Positions 8,445 to 18,055 of a stretch of 57,341 nucleotides of DNA are shown here, one piece after another. Source of the DNA: an uncultured Pelagibacteraceae bacterium (GTDB lineage Bacteria > Pseudomonadota > Alphaproteobacteria > Pelagibacterales > Pelagibacteraceae); contig CACLMD010000003.1 in assembly GCA_902607945.1 (NCBI GenBank), positions 1 through 57,341 on the forward strand, given 5' to 3'. The notes beneath the pieces were generated by a model. The model ran no database searches. It saw only the letters and a program-made list of their open reading frames with translations, and was not told the origin of the DNA. The translations under genes were made by a program, and so were the position numbers. The stretch's first letter is position 1; each line of letters starts with the position of its first letter.

Positions 8445-9770
8445 ATGACAAAAAACTTATTCAAAATTGCCAAAGAAAAAAAAATAAAATACTTCTTAAT
8501 TAGTTTTGTAGACTTATTTGGGGTATTAAGATCAAAATTAGTTCCTGCGCGAGCTATTAAAGAAATGCAAGAAACTGGTGCTGGATTTGCTGGATTTGCA
8601 GCATGGTTAGACATGTCTCCTGCTGATTCTGATATGTTTGGTATTCCAGATCCTGATAGTCTTATTCAATTACCATGGAATAAAGAGGTTGGCTGGTTGG
8701 CATCAGATCTTTGGATGAATGGAAAGCCTGTAGAAGCATCACCAAGAATTATGCTCAAAAACCAAATTAAAAAACTTCAAAAAAAAGGTCTTACAATGAA
8801 GTCTGGTGTAGAATGTGAATACTTTCTTATTACTCCAGATGGCAATTCAATCGCAGATTCAAGAGACACTCAATCAAAACCTTGTTATGACCAATCAGCT
8901 TTGATGAGAAGATATGATTTAATTAAAGAAATTTGTGATTGTATGATTGAAATGGGATGGGGTCCTTATCAAAATGATCATGAAGATGCCAATGGTCAAT
9001 TTGAAATGAACTGGGATTATGATGATTGTTTAGTTACAGCAGATAGACATACTTTTTTTAAGTTTATGGTTAAGACCATCTCTGAAAAACATGGATTAAG
9101 AGCTACATTTATGCCTAAACCCTTCGAAAGTTTAACTGGTAATGGATGTCATGCACATATTTCTGTTTGGGAAGGTAGAAAAAATAGGTTTTTAGATAAA
9201 TCAGATAATCTTGGCTTAAGTAAAATGGCTTATAATTTTTTAGGAGGAGTTATTAAGAATGCATCATCATTATCAGCATTTTTCAATCCTACAATAAACA
9301 GTTATAGGAGAATAAATGCTCCTCCAACGAAATCAGGAGCATCATGGTCACCAAGTAGTATTTCATATACTGGTAATAATAGAACTCATATGATCAGAAT
9401 TCCTGATCCTGGAAGATTTGAATTAAGACTAATGGATGGTTCAGCTAACCCTTATTTATTACAAGCAAGTATCTTAGCTGCTGGCTTAGACGGTTTAAAA
9501 AATAAGATTAATCCAGGAAAGCCATTAAACTGTAATATGTATGAAGACTTCAAAAAATATCCAAACCTTCCTAAACTTCCTGATGAATTAGATCAATCAC
9601 TTGAAAAGTTAAAAAATAATAAAGATATGAATGAAGCTTTTGGTAAAGATTCAATAAATAGTTATATTAGACTTAGAACTTCAGAAATTAATGAATTCAA
9701 AGAAAAAGAAATTTTTGATAAAACAAAAACAATCACTAGATGGGAAAGAGATAATACCTTAGACTGTTAG
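8445..9770 (+). CDS. gmaS: glutamine synthetase family ligase, probable gamma-glutamylmethylamide synthetase
   Basis: 441 aa, the length of GmaS/GlnT proteins. Motifs: SGVECEYFLI (metal Glu), NDHEDANGQFEMNWDY, TGNGCHAHISVWEG, NSYRRINAP, NNRTHMIRIPDPGRFELRL and GSANPYLLQAS. The N-terminal segment (KKIKYFLISFVDLFGVLRSKLVPA) fits methylated-amine GmaS proteins as I recall them. It would join methylamine to glutamate with ATP, giving gamma-glutamylmethylamide, the substrate of the MgsABC synthase 3 kb upstream. Separated from the PLP enzyme gene by 3 bp. Canonical ammonia-assimilating GS is less likely because the sequence diverges from GlnA type I; polyamine glutamylation is another option. Confidence 0.78.
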   Translation: MTKNLFKIAKEKKIKYFLISFVDLFGVLRSKLVPARAIKEMQETGAGFAGFAAWLDMSPADSDMFGIPDPDSLIQLPWNKEVGWLASDLWMNGKPVEASPRIMLKNQIKKLQKKGLTMKSGVECEYFLITPDGNSIADSRDTQSKPCYDQSALMRRYDLIKEICDCMIEMGWGPYQNDHEDANGQFEMNWDYDDCLVTADRHTFFKFMVKTISEKHGLRATFMPKPFESLTGNGCHAHISVWEGRKNRFLDKSDNLGLSKMAYNFLGGVIKNASSLSAFFNPTINSYRRINAPPTKSGASWSPSSISYTGNNRTHMIRIPDPGRFELRLMDGSANPYLLQASILAAGLDGLKNKINPGKPLNCNMYEDFKKYPNLPKLPDELDQSLEKLKNNKDMNEAFGKDSINSYIRLRTSEINEFKEKEIFDKTKTITRWERDNTLDC

Positions 9771-9773
9771 ATT

Positions 9774-10901
9774 ATGAGCATTTTATCTAACGGCCATTTA
9801 TGGAAGTACACTGAATTTATTGAAAATAAAAATTATTCTTTTAATAAAGCCAAAATTTTAAACTCTTTATCAGTAAAAGAAATTGATGAAGCCTACTCAA
9901 GTATATCTAGTTGGAAAGGATATTCTCCAACACCATTAATAGAACTTAATAAACTCGCAAAGGAGTTAAATTTAAGTAAAATTTTTTATAAAGATGAAAG
10001 TAAAAGATTTGATCTTAAATCTTTTAAAGCTCTTGGAGGAGCATATGCGGTAGAAAAAATTACTAAGGGAAATAAAGATATTGTTGTTGCAACTGCTACA
10101 GCAGGTAATCATGGTAGATCTGTTGCGTGGGGAGCAAGAAGACTAGGTTTAAAATGTAAAATTTTTATCAGTGAATTTGTTAGTGAAGCTAGAGGTCAAG
10201 CAATGTCTGCTCTTGGAGCTGAAGTAATTAAGGTTAAAGGTAATTATGAAAAATCTTTAATCGAATGCATTAAAAAATCTACAGAAAATGATTGGCAAAT
10301 TGTTCAGGATGTTGCTTGGAAAGACTATATGATTGTTCCTAAGTTCACTATGGCTGGTTACACTGTTATGATGAAAGAAATAGTTGATCAGATTAAAACT
10401 GATCAAATTACCCACATTATATTACAAGCAGGCGTTGGAGGTATGGCTGGTGCAATGGTTGCGGGTATAGCAAGATATTTAAAAAAAATTCCTGAAATTA
10501 TAGTTGTTGAACCAGACAGTGCTGCGTGTGTAATGGAAAGTATTAAAGCAGGAAAAATTGAGAAAATTGATATAGAGAGAGAAAGCTTAATGGGTGGAAT
10601 GTCTTGTGGAGAAGTATCCCTTGTCCCATGGGAAATATTAGAAAATTCTGTCAAATATTGTATTAGTTTACCTGATGATGACATCGCAAAAACCATGAAG
10701 CTTCTAGGAAACTCTAGTTTTAGTGAAGAAAAAATTATAGCAGGAGAAAATTCAGCCCCAGGTGTAATTTGCTTAATTACAAGTTGCGTTGATGATAAAA
10801 TAAGAGAAAAATTAAAATTAAGTTTCAAATCTAATATATTAGTTATTGGTTGTGAAGGCGATACTGATAAACAAATGTATCAAAAACTTATAAGTCAATA
10901 A
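9774..10901 (+). CDS. dpaL: PLP-dependent ammonia-lyase, diaminopropionate ammonia-lyase-like
   Basis: 375 aa, fold type II. PLP lysine is expected at Lys85 (LKSFKALGG); TATAGNHGRSVAWGARRLG is the Asn-containing phosphate/cofactor stretch; LQAGVGGMAGA is the glycine loop binding PLP phosphate; MGGMSCGEVS and GENSAPG follow as in 2,3-diaminopropionate ammonia-lyases. These convert diaminopropionate to pyruvate and two ammonia. The gene follows gmaS by 3 bp, so it releases or rearranges nitrogen alongside the amine pathway. Threonine-dehydratase-like activity on another amino acid cannot be excluded from sequence alone. Confidence 0.78.
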   Translation: MSILSNGHLWKYTEFIENKNYSFNKAKILNSLSVKEIDEAYSSISSWKGYSPTPLIELNKLAKELNLSKIFYKDESKRFDLKSFKALGGAYAVEKITKGNKDIVVATATAGNHGRSVAWGARRLGLKCKIFISEFVSEARGQAMSALGAEVIKVKGNYEKSLIECIKKSTENDWQIVQDVAWKDYMIVPKFTMAGYTVMMKEIVDQIKTDQITHIILQAGVGGMAGAMVAGIARYLKKIPEIIVVEPDSAACVMESIKAGKIEKIDIERESLMGGMSCGEVSLVPWEILENSVKYCISLPDDDIAKTMKLLGNSSFSEEKIIAGENSAPGVICLITSCVDDKIREKLKLSFKSNILVIGCEGDTDKQMYQKLISQ

Positions 10902-10910
10902 AAGAGTATA

Positions 10911-11375
10911 ATGAGAAAAATTTCAAAAAAAAAATTTGATGATGTAGATTATTATAAAATTTTCAAACCTGAGCTATCTCCAAAAAGAATGATGGAATTG
11001 GGTGTTTTTGGAGGTGCTTACTTTGGATTAGATATAAAAGAGTATCCAAAGTCCTGGTTTAAAAATGTCAAAATTAGTAAAAATTTTGATGTAAATTTAA
11101 ATAGATTTAAAGTTGTTTCTGGGTTGTCTAGAGAGCATTGGATTGAAAAGGGATGGATTTTTAAAGAAGATCCACTGGGATGGTTTCAATGGTACTGTAG
11201 ATTTACAAATGGAAGAAGAATTGCTCACATGGATATAATTCAAATTAAAAGATGGAAAAATTTTAGAAGGCACGTACTGGCAATAGAAAAAAATTGTGAA
11301 AAAGGAGATCTTGGTTGCAGAAAAAAACAAAGACAAGCAATATTGCAGTGGGCTTATGATCCTTATAAAAGATGA
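10911..11375 (+). CDS. conserved hypothetical protein with aromatic GWFQWYCR motif
   Basis: 154 aa, no named function known to me. It has MMELGVFGGAYFGLDIKEYP near the N terminus and a Trp/Arg-rich core: GWIFKEDPLGWFQWYCRFTN, then GRR, and QIKRWKNFRRH. The tail has two cysteines (NCEKGDLGCRKKQRQA) and ends WAYDPYKR. The strong aromatic and basic pattern suggests a conserved folded domain, perhaps ligand- or nucleic-acid-binding. Soluble; 9 bp after the PLP enzyme gene, so probably the last gene of the operon, ending 2 bp from the convergent zapE stop. Confidence 0.7.
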   Translation: MRKISKKKFDDVDYYKIFKPELSPKRMMELGVFGGAYFGLDIKEYPKSWFKNVKISKNFDVNLNRFKVVSGLSREHWIEKGWIFKEDPLGWFQWYCRFTNGRRIAHMDIIQIKRWKNFRRHVLAIEKNCEKGDLGCRKKQRQAILQWAYDPYKR

Positions 11376-11377
11376 AA

Positions 11378-12424
11378 TTAGTTATAATTTATTGAAACCA
11401 ATTCATATAAACGGCTGATAGTTCTCTTAAAAGGATCAGCCAAACTTTTTGAAGACTCTATTAAATTTAGATCAACTTGTGATGTGATCATTAAAGGAAT
11501 TTTTTTTTCATAAATGATATCGATTAAAGTTATAAATCTTTGTTGTTGATTTGAGTTATTCTCATTAAAATTTGGTAAATTTTTGATAAAAATAAATTCA
11601 CAATTTTCAGCAATCTTTATATAATCTTCTGAGCCTAAGTTTCGATTACATAATTCTTCAAATTCAAATTTGACAACTTTGTCATAAAAATTTTCTATTG
11701 CAAAACTACGTCCTTTTATTTCTAAAATCTTTGAGGTTTTATTTTTATTTTTAGTGATTTTTCTAAAAAATTTATTAAATATAAAATTTGAAGTTTTGTT
11801 AATAGGAAATATAAATCTTTCTAAGTCTAAATTTTTACTTGATCGATAATCTTCTTTGATTAATAATTCTTTTTCATAACAATTATTTTCTAAAATTTTA
11901 ATAAAGGGTATAAATTGGTCCCTTTGTAAACCATCTTTATAAAGATCATTAATATTTATATTTGATGAAAAAATGACTTTAATTTTTTCATCAAAAATTT
12001 TTTTGAACAGTTTTCCTAAAATCATTGCGTCAACAATATTGGTGACTTGAAATTCATCAAAATAAATAATCTGGGTATTCCTATTTAAATCTTTTACAAA
12101 AAGTTCAATTCCATTTTCTTTATTTTTGTTTTGGAAAATAAAATCATGAAACTTAATCATAAATTCATTAAAGTGAAGTCTCAGTTTTTTCTCTTTTAAT
12201 TCATTAAATAAAAAATTTAAAATCATTGTTTTTCCAACTCCAACTTCACCTACAAGATAAAAACCAAGTTTATTTTTTTTCTTTTTAAAAAACTTAGTTA
12301 AAAAAGTGTGTCTAAAATTTTCAGAATAATATATTTTAAGATAATTAATTATATCTAATTGATTTTGATTAATTTCATATTGTTGATTTTCACAATGTTT
12401 TAAAAACAATCTTTTTAAATTCAT
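11378..12424 (-). CDS. zapE: AFG1-family ATPase, cell division protein ZapE
   Basis: 348 aa. Walker A GEVGVGKT (about residue 58), LHFNEFMIKFHDFIF, Walker B IIYFDEFQVTN, then FSSNININDLYKDGLQRDQF and a C-terminal PLMITSQVDL: all characteristic AFG1/ZapE landmarks. In E. coli ZapE acts on the Z ring; in mitochondria AFG1 handles membrane proteins. It starts inside the cupin gene (4 bp ATGA overlap) and is the last gene of the run from acnA. Confidence 0.9.
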   Translation of the reverse strand: MNLKRLFLKHCENQQYEINQNQLDIINYLKIYYSENFRHTFLTKFFKKKKNKLGFYLVGEVGVGKTMILNFLFNELKEKKLRLHFNEFMIKFHDFIFQNKNKENGIELFVKDLNRNTQIIYFDEFQVTNIVDAMILGKLFKKIFDEKIKVIFSSNININDLYKDGLQRDQFIPFIKILENNCYEKELLIKEDYRSSKNLDLERFIFPINKTSNFIFNKFFRKITKNKNKTSKILEIKGRSFAIENFYDKVVKFEFEELCNRNLGSEDYIKIAENCEFIFIKNLPNFNENNSNQQQRFITLIDIIYEKKIPLMITSQVDLNLIESSKSLADPFKRTISRLYELVSINYN

Positions 12425-12849
12425 TTTTTTGTTTTGAAATCTATTCCATATTCAGATCTAGGACCTTTTCTCAATCCAAAGGGACCAGATATAAATAATG
12501 TAAGAGGTTTAGTGCCTGGCTCAAGGTCAACTCTATGTAAGTTATTTGCTGATCTAAAACCTATATAACCTGGAGGCCGCCAATATTTTCCTGAAATTGT
12601 TGTTTCCCAATACCCTCCCCTTAAAATAATGGTAATATAAGGAAATGTGTGATTATGAACACCATCACCATGATCGTCTGCTAACATTTCATGAATCAAT
12701 ATATTAAATGGAAACCACTTTGGACGATATCTCATTAACAAATAATATCTATTCATCCAAGGTTTGGCCTCATTGTATTTTGGGTGCGAGGGGCCTCTGT
12801 CTAAAACAACTTTTTTTCTACCTAATTTTTCCAATAATTTTAGAAACAT
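12421..12849 (-). CDS. cupin-fold protein, putative metal-binding
   Basis: 142 aa. The metal motif of cupins is visible as ADDHGDGVHNHTFPYITIIL, with WRPPGYIGFRSANNLHRVDL carrying the second His, and the chain ends with a FISGPFGLRKGPRSEYG segment. Substrate unknown; the family includes dioxygenases and isomerases. It overlaps zapE by 4 bp and the BamB-like gene by one base, so it is tightly coupled to both. Confidence 0.72.
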   Translation of the reverse strand: MFLKLLEKLGRKKVVLDRGPSHPKYNEAKPWMNRYYLLMRYRPKWFPFNILIHEMLADDHGDGVHNHTFPYITIILRGGYWETTISGKYWRPPGYIGFRSANNLHRVDLEPGTKPLTLFISGPFGLRKGPRSEYGIDFKTKK

Positions 12850-14153
12850 TAATCTAGTTTAATAATTGCATTATCTTTAATAACTAATAGATTTTTATTA
12901 AAAATTAAAGGTCTAGAAATCTTTTGATTAGCTATTTTTAATATTGAATTTGTTCTTCCAGTTTTAATGTCTATCACTAACAATCTACCATTATCAGTAG
13001 TTAAGTAAATATTATTAATACCTACTATGAAACCAATAGGTTTGATCTTATCTCTTTTTTTTTTCTTAAAATTTCTAAAAACATCAGTCATTCTAATTAT
13101 ATTTCCACTATTTTTTTCAATTACTATTAAATATCCTTCTGATGAAACAGTGAATAAGTAATCTTCAACTAAACTAGGTCTAAGATTTGAATTAACTTTA
13201 TTTTTCCAATTGAAACTTCCTGTTTCAAGATCAATAGAAAAAAATTGATTTTTATTATTAGAAAAAAATAAAGTGTTACCATCTGTTATAATGTCAGAAG
13301 TTTCTAGTGAAAAAGCCGATTCATAAATCAAGCTATTTTGTGTTGGTAATTGCCACATTAATTCACCTTGTTCAATGTTTACAGCACTGATATCTCCTAC
13401 AGAATTATTAAAATATAATAAGCCATCAACTATAACCATTGAAAGTTTTTTTGGTGATCTAATTAGTGAATTTTCTGTTTTAATATTCCATAGCTCATCT
13501 CCACTTTTAATTGAAAAACATCTTAGTGTATTAGAAAAATCAATTATAAAAAACTTATCTTGGTATATCTTTATTTGAGAGTTAAATGGTGCTAAATTAT
13601 TTTTTGACCAAATTAAATCACCATTATTTATATTAAGTGAATAATATTTTGCAATACTATCAGCAACTATCAAAATGTTTTTATCATTTGCAAATTGTAA
13701 GATTGGCTTATGTTTTTTTTCTGACTTAGAGTAAAAATTTCTTTTCCAAATTAATTTAGACTCTTCATTAAATTGTAAGATTGAACCTTTATTATCAAAA
13801 AAAATTAGATTTTCATTATTAAATGAAATTGTTGGTTCAAAATGATAAAAATTTTTAATTTTTGAAAATTTAAATTTTGAAGATTTTTTTAATTCTCCAT
13901 CATAATTAAGTCTACCGTCATTATTAAAATAATTTTTAATATTAAAGTTATCATTTATATTATTTCCAAGATTGACTGATATGTTTGCATTTAACTCTTT
14001 AGCCAAAACCTCTTCCTCAATAAAAACTTCTTTGTAGTTATTATTATTTTCTTTTGGAATGTTTTTCGCTGTTGTCCAAAACTTTGAGTTTTTATTTAAT
14101 GAACATCCTATAATTAAAATAATATAAATTATAAATATAATTATTTTATTCAC
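12849..14153 (-). CDS. bamB: outer-membrane assembly lipoprotein, BamB-like PQQ beta-propeller
   Basis: 434 aa. Signal peptide with lipobox IILIIGCSLN (lipidation Cys about residue 17). The rest is a run of beta-propeller blades: LNINNGDLIWSKN, SIKSGDELWNIKT, NIEQGELMWQLPT, DLETGSFNWKN and DIKTGRTN. This is the layout of BamB, which assists folding of outer-membrane beta-barrels. It overlaps an upstream YfgM-like gene by 8 bp, the yfgM-bamB order of other Proteobacteria. The usual neighbour der (engA) is not here. A long Asn-rich linker (residues 55-85) precedes the propeller. Confidence 0.82.
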   Translation of the reverse strand: MNKIIIFIIYIILIIGCSLNKNSKFWTTAKNIPKENNNNYKEVFIEEEVLAKELNANISVNLGNNINDNFNIKNYFNNDGRLNYDGELKKSSKFKFSKIKNFYHFEPTISFNNENLIFFDNKGSILQFNEESKLIWKRNFYSKSEKKHKPILQFANDKNILIVADSIAKYYSLNINNGDLIWSKNNLAPFNSQIKIYQDKFFIIDFSNTLRCFSIKSGDELWNIKTENSLIRSPKKLSMVIVDGLLYFNNSVGDISAVNIEQGELMWQLPTQNSLIYESAFSLETSDIITDGNTLFFSNNKNQFFSIDLETGSFNWKNKVNSNLRPSLVEDYLFTVSSEGYLIVIEKNSGNIIRMTDVFRNFKKKKRDKIKPIGFIVGINNIYLTTDNGRLLVIDIKTGRTNSILKIANQKISRPLIFNKNLLVIKDNAIIKLD

Positions 14154-14790
14154 TTAGATCTCGATTTAATCTTTTTTGTGACTCAATCTTAAAATCTTGA
14201 TTTGCATTTTCTAAAGAAATTATTTGATTAAAAAATTCTTTTGATTTTTCTTTTTGATTTTTTGAATAAAAATATTCTGCCATCAAGTACAAAGCATGAG
14301 ACTTCCACACACTATCTGAATTAATTATAGGCTTTAATATTTTCAAAAGGTCATTTTCATTGGTAAAATTAGCGTTATAAAGAGCTTTTTTATAAATTAT
14401 AAGATTCTTAATTTCTTTTTTTTGTGAAATATCCTCAATTACAATATCAAACAAATCATTAATTATTAATTCATCAGAAATTAATTTTTTATCAATAATA
14501 AAATACAAAGAAAGCGGTGAATAAGTTGGGTCTTTTTTATCTATTAATTCTATTAATTTATTTTTAGTAATCTCTTTATTGCTTTCCGAATACTCTGCTA
14601 TTATTGAATTATATTGATCTGAAATTTTTAAACTTTTTTTCTGCTTATATTCTGCAAACGTAAAATAACTAATTAATAAAAATATAATTAGCAATATAAT
14701 CGTAATTAATAATCTTTTATTATTCACAAAAAAATTTTTTATTTTATCGTTACGTGTATTGCTATTAATTATTGCTGTATCTTCATCCAT
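14146..14790 (-). CDS. YfgM-like membrane-anchored TPR protein
   Basis: 214 aa. Cytoplasmic N terminus, one membrane helix at about residues 28-46 (LLITIILLIIFLLISYFTFA), then a helical periplasmic region with TPR-like pairs (HALYLMAEYFYSKNQKEKSK). YfgM in E. coli is an ancillary partner of SecYEG and of periplasmic chaperones. The 8 bp overlap with bamB and synteny support the call; sequence similarity itself is weak. Confidence 0.7.
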   Translation of the reverse strand: MDEDTAIINSNTRNDKIKNFFVNNKRLLITIILLIIFLLISYFTFAEYKQKKSLKISDQYNSIIAEYSESNKEITKNKLIELIDKKDPTYSPLSLYFIIDKKLISDELIINDLFDIVIEDISQKKEIKNLIIYKKALYNANFTNENDLLKILKPIINSDSVWKSHALYLMAEYFYSKNQKEKSKEFFNQIISLENANQDFKIESQKRLNRDLSE

Positions 14791-14792
14791 AA

Positions 14793-17462
14793 TTAAATCA
14801 TATTTCTTAAAACATATTGTAATATGCCACCATTTTTATAATATTCGAGTTCATTTTTAGTATCTATTCGACAAAGAGTATCTATCGTTTTTATATCACC
14901 AGATAAATATTTTATTTCTAATTTTACTATATCTGATGGATTGAAGCCTTTTTCAATATGCAAAACACTAATTAACTCTGAGCCTTTTAGGTTTAAATTT
15001 TTTCTATTCATACTATCTTTAAATTGTAATGGTAAAATTCCCATTCCAATTAAGTTAGATCTATGAATTCTCTCAAAACTTTCGGCAATGACAGCTTTAA
15101 TGCCAAGTAATTTTGTTCCTTTTGCAGCCCAATCTCTAGAGGATCCAGTTCCATATTCTTTTCCACCTATTACCACCAAATCAGTTCCTCTTTTCTTATA
15201 TTCAACAACTGCATCATACACTGGCATTATTTTTTCCTCTGGATATAATTTTGTAAATCCACCTTCAGTTTCTGGGGCCATTTCATTTCTTATTCTGATA
15301 TTTGCAAAAGTTCCTCTCATCATAACTTGATGATTTCCCCTTCTTGAACCATATGAATTATAATCTTTTGGTAAAATTTGGTGTTTCATAAAATATTCTC
15401 CAGTTGGACTTTCTTTTTGTATATTCCCAGCTGGTGAAATATGATCTGTAGTAATCATATCTCCTAAAATAAGTAAAGGTCTTGCGTCTTTGATAGGTTT
15501 GAATCCTTCTGGTTGATCAGATAAATTTTCAAAAAAAGGAGGTTTTTTTACATATGTCGATTTTTCATCCCAATTATAAATACTACTTTTTTCAGTTTTA
15601 ATTTCTTGCCACTGTTTTGGACCTTGAGAAACATTGGAATATCTTTTAATAAACATTTCAGCATTCAGAGATGTTTTTAAAGTTTCTTCTATTTCTTTAT
15701 TTGATGGCCAGATATCTTTTAAATATATTTCTTTGCCATCTTTATCTTTGCCAAAAGAGTCTTTATATAAATCGAAAGACATATGGCCTGCTAATGCATA
15801 AGCAACAACCAATGGTGGAGAAGCTAAATAGTTTGCTTTTATATGTGGAGAAATTCTGCCTTCAAAATTTCTATTACCAGATAATACTGAAACTCCATAT
15901 AAATTTTCTTTTTGAATAGCCTCAACAATATTACCTGATAAAGGTCCTGAGTTACCAATACATGTAGTGCAACCATATCCAACTAAATTAAACCCTAATT
16001 TATCTAGATATGTATTTAGTCCTGCTTTTTCTAAATAATCGGTAACTACTTGAGATCCAGGAGCTAATGAAGTTTTTACCCATGGTTTAACGTCTAATCC
16101 AAATTCAATAGCTTTTTTTGCAAGTAATCCAGCTCCAATCAAAACATTTGGGTTAGATGTGTTTGTGCAAGATGTTATTGCCGCAATTAATATACTTCCA
16201 TCTTTAATTTCATAATCAGTATTTGCAACTTTTGATGATTTAAATTCTTTTTTATTTGTAATCTCAACAAAACTATCTCTAAAACTTTTAGAAGCCTCAG
16301 AAAGTAAAACTTTATCTTGTGGTCTTTTAGGGCCAGAAATAGTTGGAACTATAGAGGACATATCTAATGTTAATTTATCTGTAAATTCAATGTCGCTGCT
16401 TGCCCATAAGCCTTGGGCTTTTGCATACTCCTCAACTATTTTCACAGTTTGTTTGTCTCTACCAGAAAATTCTAAATATTTTAAAGTCTCTTCATCTATT
16501 GGAAAAAAACCACAGGTAGCTCCATACTCAGGTGCCATATTAGCTATAGTTGCTCTATCTGCTAAAGTAAGATTTTTTAAACCTTCTCCGTAAAATTCAA
16601 CAAATTTTCCTACCACCCCCTCGTCTCTTAACATTTTAACAACTGTCAAGACGAGATCTGTAGCAGTAGTACCTTCAGGCATTTTATTTTTAACTTCAAA
16701 TCCAATAACTTCAGGTATTAACATTGAAATGGGCTGGCCTAACATTCCAGCTTCTGCTTCGATGCCTCCTACACCCCAACCTAAAACTGATAATCCATTT
16801 ACCATTGTAGTATGACTATCTGTACCAACTAATGTGTCTGGGAAAATATACTTCTCACCCTTTACTTCTTCTGACCAAACTACTTTGGATAAATACTCCA
16901 GATTTACTTGATGACAAATTCCTGTACCTGGAGGAACAATTCTAAAGTTATTAAATGCATTTTGACCCCATTTTAAAAAAGAATAACGCTCCCCATTTCT
17001 TTTAAATTCTATTTCAACGTTTTTATCAAAAGAATCTGTTTTTGCTGACTGATCTACTTGTACAGAGTGATCTATTACTAAATCTACTGCAGATAATGGA
17101 TTAATTGTATTTGGATCTTTATCTTTTTCTTTAACTGCCTCCCTCATAGCAGCTAAGTCTGCTACTGCTGGTATTCCGGTATAGTCTTGAAGTAATACTC
17201 TTGCTGGTCTGTAAGCAATTTCAGTATTTGATTTTTTTATCTTAAGCCAATCTTTAATTGCTGAAATTTGATCTTTATTTACGGTTAAATCATCTTCATA
17301 TCTCAATAAGTTTTCTAATAATACTTTTAATGATTTTGGAAGCTTAGAAACTCCGTCTAAACCATTTTTTTCAGCCTCTGGAATAGAATAAAAAATGTAC
17401 TCTTGGTTGTTAATCTTTATTTTACTTTTTGAATTAAAAGAGTTTTTGTTTCCTGGTTTCAT
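14793..17462 (-). CDS. acnA: aconitate hydratase A
   Basis: 889 aa, full length. The 4Fe-4S cysteines are in AAITSCTNTSNPNV and NLVGYGCTTCIGNSGPL; other family blocks are VGTDSHTTMVNGLSVLGWG, YGSRRGNHQVMMRGTFANIR and YGTGSSRDWAAKG. Interconverts citrate and isocitrate in the TCA cycle; icd lies elsewhere in this window. 2 bp separate its stop from the YfgM-like start, and 1 bp follows lysE, so it sits inside a longer transcript. Confidence 0.97.
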   Translation of the reverse strand: MKPGNKNSFNSKSKIKINNQEYIFYSIPEAEKNGLDGVSKLPKSLKVLLENLLRYEDDLTVNKDQISAIKDWLKIKKSNTEIAYRPARVLLQDYTGIPAVADLAAMREAVKEKDKDPNTINPLSAVDLVIDHSVQVDQSAKTDSFDKNVEIEFKRNGERYSFLKWGQNAFNNFRIVPPGTGICHQVNLEYLSKVVWSEEVKGEKYIFPDTLVGTDSHTTMVNGLSVLGWGVGGIEAEAGMLGQPISMLIPEVIGFEVKNKMPEGTTATDLVLTVVKMLRDEGVVGKFVEFYGEGLKNLTLADRATIANMAPEYGATCGFFPIDEETLKYLEFSGRDKQTVKIVEEYAKAQGLWASSDIEFTDKLTLDMSSIVPTISGPKRPQDKVLLSEASKSFRDSFVEITNKKEFKSSKVANTDYEIKDGSILIAAITSCTNTSNPNVLIGAGLLAKKAIEFGLDVKPWVKTSLAPGSQVVTDYLEKAGLNTYLDKLGFNLVGYGCTTCIGNSGPLSGNIVEAIQKENLYGVSVLSGNRNFEGRISPHIKANYLASPPLVVAYALAGHMSFDLYKDSFGKDKDGKEIYLKDIWPSNKEIEETLKTSLNAEMFIKRYSNVSQGPKQWQEIKTEKSSIYNWDEKSTYVKKPPFFENLSDQPEGFKPIKDARPLLILGDMITTDHISPAGNIQKESPTGEYFMKHQILPKDYNSYGSRRGNHQVMMRGTFANIRIRNEMAPETEGGFTKLYPEEKIMPVYDAVVEYKKRGTDLVVIGGKEYGTGSSRDWAAKGTKLLGIKAVIAESFERIHRSNLIGMGILPLQFKDSMNRKNLNLKGSELISVLHIEKGFNPSDIVKLEIKYLSGDIKTIDTLCRIDTKNELEYYKNGGILQYVLRNMI

Positions 17463-17463
17463 G

Positions 17464-18051
17464 TTAAATGTAAAATCCGATTATACAGACTAAAATCAAC
17501 ACGGACATACCATAATTAAAACGTTTAATAAAACTATTATTTGCGGCAAATTTTCTTAAAAATTTACCTAATAAAGTCCAAGCAGTAATTGATAAAAAAG
17601 CTGTAAAAGAGCATACAAAAATAACCATTAATGATGTTTGAAAATAGTCATCTTGATCTACAAATTTTGAAATTAATGTAATAGCTGCCATGACACCTTT
17701 TGGATTTATAAATTGAAATATAAATGTGTCATAAAAAGTTACTGGGTTACGCTTACTTTCATCATTAGAAACATCAGCTGTGGCTATTTTATAAGCTAAA
17801 TAAATTAAAAATATTGTCCCTAAAATTCTTATTATCTCTTGAATAATTGGGTATTCTTTAAATACAGAAATTAGTACAAAGTTTATTAAAATAACTAATA
17901 CAGTATATCCAAAACCAACTCCCATTATTAAAGGAATTGTTTTTTTAAAGCCAAAATTAAAAGCTGAATAAGAGGCTACTGCATTATTTGGACCTGGTGT
18001 AAAACCTAAAGAAAATGAAATTCCAATTAACAAGAGTAGTTCTGAACTCAT
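17464..18051 (-). CDS. LysE/RhtB-family amino acid exporter
   Basis: 195 aa, about six membrane helices. The family signature is at the N terminus (SLGFTPGPNNAVASYSAFNF), with FQFINPKGVMAAITLI in the middle. These inner-membrane proteins export basic amino acids or homoserine/threonine. Five bp after csaA and 1 bp before acnA. Substrate unknown. Confidence 0.85.
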   Translation of the reverse strand: MSSELLLLIGISFSLGFTPGPNNAVASYSAFNFGFKKTIPLIMGVGFGYTVLVILINFVLISVFKEYPIIQEIIRILGTIFLIYLAYKIATADVSNDESKRNPVTFYDTFIFQFINPKGVMAAITLISKFVDQDDYFQTSLMVIFVCSFTAFLSITAWTLLGKFLRKFAANNSFIKRFNYGMSVLILVCIIGFYI

Positions 18052-18055
18052 CTAT

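Noticed and set aside
10403..10828. 141-codon antisense frame within the PLP enzyme gene
   Set aside because: Its frame mirrors a well-supported gene, and its composition is that of a reversed coding strand; no ribosome site or family features.
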